A stretch of 35,969 nt of DNA from contig CACWLD010000035.1 of NCBI GenBank assembly GCA_902761655.1, positions 1 through 35,969 on the forward strand, in the 5' to 3' direction. Under the pieces are notes generated by a model. It made no database searches, was not told the origin of the DNA, and saw only the letters and a list, made by a program, of their open reading frames with translations. Source of the stretch: an uncultured Bacteroidia bacterium (GTDB taxonomy: Bacteria > Bacteroidota > Bacteroidia > Bacteroidales > UBA932). This document shows positions 30,476 through 35,969 of this stretch, one piece after another (position 1 is the first letter of the stretch; each line of letters opens with the position of its first letter). The translations under genes were made by a program, and so were the position numbers.

Positions 30476-31417
30476 TTACTTTAGGTATTTGTCCATAAAT
30501 GCAGCCATCCGGGAGTTAACCTCCTGAGATTCTGGCAGATGAGGGTTGGATACGTTATGTACGTGTCTGACCCTCCTGTCATTGGAGTCTATGTCCACAA
30601 AATCCAGCGGACGGGACAGCGAGTCGCAATCTGCCTTAAGGAGCATAGATTCTGAACGAATAAAGTCCCGCTTGCAAGTAGAAAGGAAAAGCGGCCCTGA
30701 GTAGGTGCCAATGTATGTTCGCGGAGAGAGAGTCTGCATCAACTCCTTGTCCTTGTACCGGGGCCCCACGAACCAGGCGATAGCGCTCTTGGACAGGGCT
30801 TCCACTTCCGGGAACATCGCAAAATCATATGCGGGGCAATTTAGCAGGACGCCGCGGGAACGGAATACCTTGGGGCGTATTGGCATCGACTTGTTTTCAA
30901 TGCCTTCGGCCATATACAGGGCGAGGTGCCCTCCTGCAGAATCGCCCGTGAGGAACATCCTGTCAGGGTTGAGCCCCAACTCCCGGGCGTGTGTGGCCAG
31001 ATAGTCCAGGCCTGCTGCGCAGTCCGCAAGTTCATCGGCCACGTCGCGTGTCCCGTCGTTGAGGCGATACTCAATGAGTACCACGTCGAATCCTTCCTTG
31101 AGGAAGAAGGACGCAAAGCGGCGCTTATTCTCCCTTCTGCCTGCAACGTAGAACCCTCCGTGTATGTCCACCAGCACGGCGTCCTTGCGCACAGAATCGT
31201 TGGCGTAATATATATCCAGCACCTGCGCCGGATCCCCGTCCTGGACGTAGGGGAGACCTATCCTCTTCTCCAGCGAATCCGCATACGCCACCTTCGTAGA
31301 TACCTTCATTGACCTGCTCAAAGCCACCTGAAGCATAGGCTTGGTCACCTTGAAGCTGCACCCAGTGAGCCCCAGCAGAAGTGAAAGGAACAGTATTACA
31401 AGTCCGGAACGTTTCAT
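30476..31417 (-). CDS. Alpha/beta hydrolase lipoprotein, HSL/esterase type
   Basis: The 313-residue protein has lipobox LTGC (MKRSGLVILFLSLLLGLTGCS). Its alpha/beta hydrolase domain has the oxyanion HGG in VDIHGGFYVAG (residue ~85), the nucleophile elbow FLTGDSAGGHLALYM (residue ~155), and a catalytic histidine probably in VRHVHNVSNPHLPES. The HGG-GDSAG combination is that of the hormone-sensitive-lipase family, which hydrolyses small esters. It may be an acetyl or feruloyl esterase given the nearby xylanase, but it is convergent with that gene and has its own promoter, so this is inference. Confidence 0.88.
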   Translation of the reverse strand: MKRSGLVILFLSLLLGLTGCSFKVTKPMLQVALSRSMKVSTKVAYADSLEKRIGLPYVQDGDPAQVLDIYYANDSVRKDAVLVDIHGGFYVAGRRENKRRFASFFLKEGFDVVLIEYRLNDGTRDVADELADCAAGLDYLATHARELGLNPDRMFLTGDSAGGHLALYMAEGIENKSMPIRPKVFRSRGVLLNCPAYDFAMFPEVEALSKSAIAWFVGPRYKDKELMQTLSPRTYIGTYSGPLFLSTCKRDFIRSESMLLKADCDSLSRPLDFVDIDSNDRRVRHVHNVSNPHLPESQEVNSRMAAFMDKYLK

Positions 31418-31448
31418 ACGATGTCAGATTAGGATCATTAATCTGCTC

Positions 31449-31456
31449 CAAATGTA
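31449..31456 (-). promoter_or_regulatory. -7 promoter box for the esterase gene
   Basis: The minus-strand sequence TACATTTG lies 31 bases upstream of the ATG at 31417. Confidence 0.62.
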
Positions 31457-31516
31457 CGAATAATTACCATTTCATAACAAATAATTGTATTGTCACAACT
31501 TGTCAATTCCGCCCTG

Positions 31517-31524
31517 TATCTTCG
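31517..31524 (+). promoter_or_regulatory. Possible degenerate -7 box for the J-like/HIRAN pair
   Basis: TATCTTCG differs from TAnnTTTG at one position and lies 30 bases upstream of the ATG at 31555. Confidence 0.35.
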
Positions 31525-31554
31525 CACTTGTAATTAGCAGTAAAGATACAGGAT

Positions 31555-32379
31555 ATGACAACCGCAACCACTCAATCCATCACCCTGCACCCGCAGGTTG
31601 CGGCCCTCCAGGCCCAGTTGAAGGAACTGCAGGAGAAGTCCGCCCGGCTCTTCGCCAAGGCGGAGTATATGCAGTTCGAAGAGCGCCCAATGCTCAACTC
31701 CCTGTACGAAGCCTCCGTAGGCATCCTCCTCCTGGAGGAGTTCAAGCTTCTCATCCAGATCAAGCTAACCCAGCTGGAGATCAACCTAACACAGGCCTAC
31801 ATCAACCACAACGCCCCCATAGACCACCGCCGCATCAGTGAACAGGTCAAGGCCGCCCAGCAGGACTATCAAGCCAAAATAGAGCAAAAGGAAGCCGAAC
31901 TCAAGAAAGCCGAAGACTTTCTCAACGCCCCCTGCCTCAGCAAAGTGGAAACCACAGAACTGCGCAACCTCTACCGCACCATTGCCAAAGCCCTCCACCC
32001 TGACCTCCATCCAGACCAGGGCAGGGAAGAGTGCGACCTCTTCATCAAGGCCGCCAGCGCCTACCGAAAGGGAGACATCCAAACCCTCCGGCAAATATCC
32101 ATCCTCATCCAGACCAAGAACATACAAGACATCCCCGGCCAGGACCTCCTCACCCTCATAGAAAAGGCAAAAGAGTCCATAGCCATCTTCCAGGAGCGCA
32201 TTGACCTTATGAACGCCCAGTTCCCCTTCATCTACCGCGACAAAATCCTTGACCCCCAATGGATTAAGGAACAGCAGGAAGCAATGAAAGAACGCATAAC
32301 CAACGCCCTCAACAGACTCAAAGAACTCAAGGACTATCTAATGATGCTCAAATTATGGAATCCGGACTCATCAAGCTAA
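31555..32379 (+). CDS. Coiled-coil protein with a J-domain-like segment
   Basis: The 274-residue protein is cytoplasmic and largely helical. Residues ~12-125 are heptad-rich (VAALQAQLKELQEKSARLF; QAKIEQKEAELKKAEDFL). Residues ~133-180 read LRNLYRTIAKALHPDLHPDQ then FIKAASAYRKGD, which has the helix II-HPD-helix III layout of a J domain, with HPD at 148-150. The C-terminus is again coiled coil. J domains activate Hsp70 ATPases; if real, this one sits between two coiled coils and lacks the usual Gly/Phe and zinc regions of DnaJ. The HIRAN gene starts inside its last 25 bases, so the two are coupled. Confidence 0.72.
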   Translation: MTTATTQSITLHPQVAALQAQLKELQEKSARLFAKAEYMQFEERPMLNSLYEASVGILLLEEFKLLIQIKLTQLEINLTQAYINHNAPIDHRRISEQVKAAQQDYQAKIEQKEAELKKAEDFLNAPCLSKVETTELRNLYRTIAKALHPDLHPDQGREECDLFIKAASAYRKGDIQTLRQISILIQTKNIQDIPGQDLLTLIEKAKESIAIFQERIDLMNAQFPFIYRDKILDPQWIKEQQEAMKERITNALNRLKELKDYLMMLKLWNPDSSS

Positions 32380-32747
32380 ACCCCCAGTTGATGTCCATCC
32401 TCCACGACGCCAACAGACAGGACATCATCCCCTTCAACCGGGAAATCTTTGTCATCAACGTCTTCGTTGCCGGCACCAGCTACTGCAATAACATAGACCA
32501 GATCCTGGACCAAATCACCGACACAACCCAGCTCACGATGCTCCGCCAGCCCCACAACGAAGTAGACCAATACGCCATAGGAATCTACTTCAACCAAACC
32601 CAATTAGGCTGGGTCCCAATGAAAGACAACCTGGTCATTGCCCGCCTTATGGACGCCGGCAAACTCTTCAACTGCAAAGTGGTCTCCGTCACCAAAACCG
32701 GCCCCTCCAACCCCCGCATCAATGTCAGTATCTATATGGTTGATTAA
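32355..32747 (+). CDS. Stand-alone HIRAN-domain protein
   Basis: The 130-residue protein is essentially a HIRAN domain from about residue 30: IFVINVFVAGTSYCNN, LTMLRQPHNEVDQYAIGIYFNQTQLGWVPMKDNLVIARLMDAGKLF. HIRAN domains bind DNA ends or stalled forks, for example at the N-terminus of HLTF/Rad5 helicases, and occur alone in bacteria. Its 25-base overlap with the J-like gene implies cotranscription and perhaps a joint complex. No nuclease or helicase motif is present in either protein. Confidence 0.82.
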   Translation: MESGLIKLNPQLMSILHDANRQDIIPFNREIFVINVFVAGTSYCNNIDQILDQITDTTQLTMLRQPHNEVDQYAIGIYFNQTQLGWVPMKDNLVIARLMDAGKLFNCKVVSVTKTGPSNPRINVSIYMVD

Positions 32748-32784
32748 CAACAAACCTTGACAGTAAGAACTAAATCTATAAACA

Positions 32785-33021
32785 ATGCAACAAGTCATTA
32801 CCCCCGGCCTTGCCGCTGTGCGTCGAGCTGCCAGATCACGCCTCAATTTAGGTGGCTACATTATCTACATAGGACAATACCAAGACCAGTCTGTCTATAC
32901 TTGCGCCTTTGACGAAGCTATGACCATAGGCGAGCCCGAAGTCTATCTCTGGGACGGCAAGAAAGTCACGACCATAACAGGGGAGAACGCCCTTGAATTC
33001 TTGAATCCGTATAATCTCTAA
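32785..33021 (+). CDS. Small protein of unknown function (78 residues)
   Basis: I do not recognise this protein. The N-terminus is basic (LAAVRRAARSRLNLGG), followed by beta-rich segments (YIIYIGQYQDQSVYTCAF, VYLWDGKKVTTITGENALEFL) that could make a small SH3-like barrel. No signal peptide or membrane segment is visible. It overlaps the next gene by one base (TAATG), which indicates translational coupling, and lies 37 bases after the HIRAN gene, so all four genes from 31555 to 33470 may be one operon. Confidence 0.65.
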   Translation: MQQVITPGLAAVRRAARSRLNLGGYIIYIGQYQDQSVYTCAFDEAMTIGEPEVYLWDGKKVTTITGENALEFLNPYNL

Positions 33022-33470
33022 TGAGAAAGAATGTAATACTTCTGGAAATTCTGCCTAATTATATCAGTTCAGTAGAACAAAAAAAGGATAAGGACGGAAA
33101 TGATATATACTATTACCGTCATTTTGATTGGGACAAGCCGTACTGTAATAATGTCCACAAGGGAGACGAATTCTTTTTAATAAACAGAGAAGATGTTGAC
33201 GAGCCCGGAATATATATGCACGGCTACTTTGAATCAGACGAGATACTAACCCCCGTTTATTGGTCAGAAAGGGGAGTCTCCAAAGTCTATCTGAGAGATA
33301 TCCAAATAGTTAATCCAAAGAAATACCGTCCTCTCAGCATCTACTCCCTCCAAAATGCAATGCCGGAATTCAACTGGAACCCCAGCCCCTCCGGCCGTAG
33401 AATCACTGGGCCCAACATCAGAATAATCCGCCGGATGTGGAAAAAGTATCTCGAGATGAATGAAACTTAA
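33021..33470 (+). CDS. Probable PUA/EVE-like stand-alone domain protein
   Basis: The 149-residue protein contains KGDEFFLINREDVDEPGIYMHGYFESDEI and, near the end, FNWNPSPSGRRI. This order (a 'kGD' turn, 'GIyxxGyfxS', then 'NWxPxxSGxxI') resembles the PUA-like module often fused to HNH or restriction-type endonucleases, where it may read modified bases. No nuclease motif is present here. The similarity is from memory of the pattern and should be treated as tentative. It is translationally coupled to the preceding 78-residue gene. Confidence 0.65.
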   Translation: MRKNVILLEILPNYISSVEQKKDKDGNDIYYYRHFDWDKPYCNNVHKGDEFFLINREDVDEPGIYMHGYFESDEILTPVYWSERGVSKVYLRDIQIVNPKKYRPLSIYSLQNAMPEFNWNPSPSGRRITGPNIRIIRRMWKKYLEMNET

Positions 33471-33516
33471 GCACCTATGAGTTATAGCCCTATCCTCTAA
33501 TTTCATTTAATAGTTG

Positions 33517-33524
33517 TATATTTG
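33517..33524 (+). promoter_or_regulatory. -7 promoter box for the MazG-like gene
   Basis: TATATTTG matches TAnnTTTG 38 bases upstream of the ATG at 33563. Confidence 0.62.
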
Positions 33525-33562
33525 TGTAGCAAGCAATAACCACTTTTAATTAACCTTTTACG

Positions 33563-33892
33563 ATGACTGATATTGAAGAAATCGTATTGAAGTTGCGTGA
33601 ATTCAACCAAGAACGCGACTGGGATCAATTTCACAATGGGAAAGATTTAGCCATTGCCATTTCTATCGAAGCCAATGAGTTGTTGGAGTCTTTTCTCTGG
33701 AAAAAACCGGAGGAGGTTAAGATTGAAAAGATTAGGGAAGAATTGGCAGATGTGCTGAATTATGCATTTCAGATGGCTGACAAGTATAATCTTGACATTA
33801 AAGAGATTATGCTAGAGAAACTTAAGGCTAATGCATTGAAGTACCCGGCGGAGAAAGCAAAGGGTAGGGCTGATAAGTATAACGAACTGTAA
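33563..33892 (+). CDS. MazG-like nucleotide pyrophosphohydrolase
   Basis: The 109-residue protein is a four-helix MazG-type NTP pyrophosphohydrolase. The metal-binding acidic sites are E-A-N-E in AISIEANELLESF (residues ~34-38) and E-x-x-D in EELADVLNYA (residues ~59-63). Such small enzymes remove pyrophosphate from (d)NTPs, often non-canonical ones such as dCTP derivatives. The gene lies ten bases upstream of the DUF2075 nuclease-helicase gene on the same strand. AT-richness is higher than in the core genes. Confidence 0.9.
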   Translation: MTDIEEIVLKLREFNQERDWDQFHNGKDLAIAISIEANELLESFLWKKPEEVKIEKIREELADVLNYAFQMADKYNLDIKEIMLEKLKANALKYPAEKAKGRADKYNEL

Positions 33893-33902
33893 AAGAGGCC
33901 GT

Positions 33903-34943
33903 ATGATAGTCTACAACGAAAACAAAAAGATGTTTGTTCAGGATGTAAAGGACAATATCATCGCGGACAAAATCCTTAATTTAATCCGAGAAAAAGGCTT
34001 TAATGCCGGACAAGAGAGAGAGTTTGAGTCATGGCATAATTCCATGCAATTTATGCGGAATATTGTTGATGATCAGGATATTGACGATGAAGTCCAGGTG
34101 GCAATTGAATACAACATCCCTCAAACATCAAAGCGTATAGATTTCCTTCTGGCTGGTTCAGACGAGGCTTCCGCGGATCATATTGTGATAGTTGAGTTGA
34201 AGCAGTGGAGCAAGGCAGAAGTTGTCGATGACGATATGCATTTCAGTGTCAGGACATATGTCGCAAATGACAAACGTATTGTCTGCCACCCTTCGTATCA
34301 GGCTTACTCTTATTCCAGATTCCTATCTAATTACTCGGAAGTCATTCAACAAGGCGAGGTGGGACTTGTACCTTGTGCCTATCTGCACAACTATCAGCCT
34401 GCCTTTAAGTCAGCATTAACTGATTATATCTACAAAGATTGGTATTCTGCAGCTCCTTTCTTTATCAGGGATGAGGCAAGGGAATTCGCTAAGTTTGTGA
34501 AGAAGTATGTGACCAAGAGGTCTTCCAAAGGTGACCTCCTCTATCTGATTGACCATGGGCGACTCCATCCCACTAAGTCTTTACAAGATGCACTCTCATC
34601 TATGGTCAAAGGAACCCCTATGTTTGACTTATTGGATGAGCAGGCAGTATGTTATGATATGTGTCTCAAAGCTATGCTGCAATGCCAAAAAGATAGGAAG
34701 AAACGCACAATTGTTATTCAAGGTGGACCTGGAACCGGCAAGTCTGTTCTTGCTGTCAACCTTTTGATGCAGATTCTCAATCAAGGCTTAATCACAGCAT
34801 ACGTCACTAAAAACAGCGCTCCAAGAAATGCGTTTTTATCCTTGCTCACGCAAAACAATGCTCATAGAGTCATTGATATCAATCACTTGTTTCGTTCTCC
34901 GTTTGGGCTCTCAAAAGTGCCTTCAAATGGATATGATTTCTGA
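33903..34943 (+). pseudogene. DUF2075 nuclease-helicase, truncated after Walker A
   Basis: The 346-residue product begins with a nuclease-like domain: RIDFLL (D80) followed by HIVIVELKQW (E98, K100) fits the D-x(n)-E-x-K core of the PD-(D/E)XK fold. The helicase part starts with TIVIQGGPGTGKSV (Walker A, residues ~274-281) and runs through VTKNSAPRNAF and DINHLFRSPFG to GYDF, then stops. Full-length DUF2075/Schlafen-type helicases continue with a Walker B 'DEAH' and some 250-300 residues more, so the motor is lost exactly where Walker B should begin. The next gene starts inside its last codons. Three CATG sites lie here, against none in the preceding 10 kb. Confidence 0.82.
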
Positions 34944-35352
34944 ATATAACAAGAAATATGAGTTTTTCCGTAAAATAACAGGAGAGGCTATGAAGGTGCA
35001 TAGCAAGTACCGATATGGCCTTTTGGAATCTGCATACGAGGCAGCACTTAAATATCTTCTGGAACAACAGGGACACAGGGTTGAGCGTCAAGTGCTCCTA
35101 CCAATTTACTGGGATGACGTGCAACTTGACCAGACCTATAGGATGGATTTGGTGATTGACGGCAACATCATCGTCGAACTGAAAGCCATAGCACATATTG
35201 ACACGCCACAACGCCGCCAACTTTGGAACTACATGAATCTAACACATTTACCATTTGGTATGCTTATTAATTTCAGTCCCGATGGACTTTACTCAGAATG
35301 GTATCACCGCGACCCAAAGACGGGCACCATAGACAAAGTGAAGTTGTTGTAA
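34927..35352 (+). CDS. GxxExxY-family protein (PD-(D/E)XK fold)
   Basis: The protein of about 141 residues carries the family motif in YGLLESAYEAALKYLL (G-x-x-E-x-x-Y). The nuclease-like core is YRMDLVIDGNIIVELKAI, with D and E-x-K. PFGMLINFS near the end is also typical. The family is widespread in Bacteroidota, has the restriction-endonuclease fold, and has no settled function. ATG 34927 or 34933 is the likely start; the frame stays open upstream within the truncated helicase gene. Two possibilities fit the context: the gene arrived with the deletion that truncated the helicase, or it was already adjacent. Confidence 0.85.
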   Translation: MDMISEYNKKYEFFRKITGEAMKVHSKYRYGLLESAYEAALKYLLEQQGHRVERQVLLPIYWDDVQLDQTYRMDLVIDGNIIVELKAIAHIDTPQRRQLWNYMNLTHLPFGMLINFSPDGLYSEWYHRDPKTGTIDKVKLL

Positions 35353-35356
35353 AAGA

Positions 35357-35390
35357 GATTTGTAAGATTTGAATAGATTTGTGAGATTTC
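35357..35390 (+). repeat. Phased GATTT repeats downstream of the GxxExxY gene
   Basis: GATTTG occurs at 35357, 35366 and 35376 and GATTTC at 35385, a spacing of 9, 10 and 9 bases. The reverse complement AAATC recurs at 35803 and 35812, nine bases apart, on the far side of the next gene. Confidence 0.7.
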
Positions 35391-35438
35391 TGCCCATAGG
35401 GCACTCCATATAGGTCCTCTAAATTCCAATTTAGCAAC

Positions 35439-35804
35439 ATGGTACTGAAGATTATTAATGAAGATTTTAGCGTCTGCAAAGTAGCAGACTATAAGGGAAT
35501 CAACTTGTCTTCCCCCTATATTTTCATAGGTTCAACGGACGAAGAAAAATCGTTAGTATGTCCAATACAGTTAGTGCCAGACAACACTGTAGAACGTGAT
35601 GATGGCTGGAAAGCTTTCCGTATAGAAGGAACACTGGATTTCTCCCTTATTGGCATTCTCGCAGCTATTTCCAAAGTGCTTGCAGATGGGGGAATTGGTA
35701 TTTTCGCCATTTCCACATTCAACACTGATTATATTCTAACAAAATCACAAAACTTTGAACGAGCTATCGGATTGCTTCAATCCGCTGGCTATTCAATCAA
35801 GTAA
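35439..35804 (+). CDS. ACT-domain protein (CASTOR/ACT_7-like)
   Basis: The 121-residue protein consists of two small ACT-like halves. The second half, DGWKAFRIEGTLDFSLIGILAAISKVLADGGIGIFAISTFNTDYILTKSQNFERAIGLLQSAGY, matches the ACT_7 or CASTOR-like domain found in many bacteria as a free-standing amino-acid sensor. No catalytic domain is attached, so a ligand-binding regulatory role is the best reading. The ATG itself lies in a CATG site. No promoter box is obvious, and it may be transcribed with the GxxExxY gene 86 bases upstream. Confidence 0.85.
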   Translation: MVLKIINEDFSVCKVADYKGINLSSPYIFIGSTDEEKSLVCPIQLVPDNTVERDDGWKAFRIEGTLDFSLIGILAAISKVLADGGIGIFAISTFNTDYILTKSQNFERAIGLLQSAGYSIK

Positions 35805-35823
35805 ATCTCGTAAATCGGAATTT

Positions 35824-35969
35824 ATGGAGGAGAACAAAATAGTGATATATCAGACCGATGACGGACAGACAAAGATTGATGTCCGTCTGGAGAACGAGAC
35901 TGTGTGGCTGACACAGGCTCAGATGGCAATTCTGTTTGATAAAACACCTCAGAATATTACAATGCATAT
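35824..35969 (+). CDS. RhuM-family protein, N-terminal fragment
   Basis: The frame opens at ATG 35824 and runs off the right edge, giving 48 residues. VIYQTDDGQTKIDVRLENETVWLTQAQMAILFDKTPQNITMH matches the N-terminus of the RhuM (virulence protein) family: a short beta hairpin followed by a helix-turn-helix-like segment (LTQAQMAILFDKTPQNI). Such genes are frequent on bacterial islands and near toxin-antitoxin or restriction loci; their biochemical role is unclear. This suggests that the accessory region continues beyond the window. Confidence 0.85.
   Translation, partial: MEENKIVIYQTDDGQTKIDVRLENETVWLTQAQMAILFDKTPQNITMH

Noticed and set aside
34828-34926. Longer N-terminus for the GxxExxY protein, from an ATG at 34828.
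   Set aside because: The additional residues are translated from helicase coding DNA in another frame and do not resemble the family's N-terminus.

Overview
The window is about 36 kb of a Bacteroidota chromosome, most likely from an uncultured gut or rumen member of the Bacteroidales. At least 21 sites match the Bacteroides-type -7 promoter box TAnnTTTG upstream of genes, Shine-Dalgarno sequences are weak, and the gene content fits: surE-lpxB, GH51 and GH10 glycosidases, BIG2 lipoproteins, and a TonB receptor. Base composition is moderately GC-rich up to about 33 kb and clearly AT-rich after that.

Layout. 1-8 kb: end of a probable yidC, a YggS-type PLP protein, a secreted arabinofuranosidase and serine hydrolase, surE-lpxB on the minus strand, gap, and a secreted C1 peptidase. 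8-14.7 kb: pssA, a cation efflux protein, an aminotransferase, a DEDDy exonuclease, and two RNA-modification genes (rlmI-like and rluA-like), each carrying a related 115-bp palindromic insert read in frame. 14.7-16.6 kb: tRNA-Cys, then a RAYT (REP-associated tyrosine transposase) cassette bounded by two REP-like palindromes in inverted orientation, with a secreted protein of unknown function as passenger. 16.7-22 kb: ogt, a BASS-family transporter, an IS1634/IS4-like transposase, and a TonB receptor. 22-26 kb: thiL and a NapH-polyferredoxin fusion, both carrying a second family of coding palindromes, then a Tat-exported ferredoxin/aldo-keto reductase whose last 45 bp are duplicated. 26-31.5 kb: AlkD-like repair protein, lipoproteins, GH10 xylanase and an esterase. 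31.5-36 kb is accessory: a J-domain-like/HIRAN pair, two small unknown or PUA-like proteins, a MazG-like pyrophosphohydrolase, a nuclease-helicase (DUF2075) truncated at its Walker B region, a GxxExxY nuclease-fold protein, an ACT-domain protein and the start of a RhuM-family gene.

Two signals stand out. First, CATG is almost absent. By hand I find 11 sites where about 140 are expected from composition; five of the six in the first 33.9 kb lie in palindromic repeats, and the other five cluster between 34.0 and 35.5 kb. The tetramer therefore separates resident from recently acquired DNA. Second, there are two families of palindromic sequences inserted in frame inside four housekeeping genes. 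In one family, differences between copies occur in mirrored and repeated positions, as expected if the hairpin arms and internal repeats are copied onto each other.

All identifications come from reading motifs; no database search was possible.
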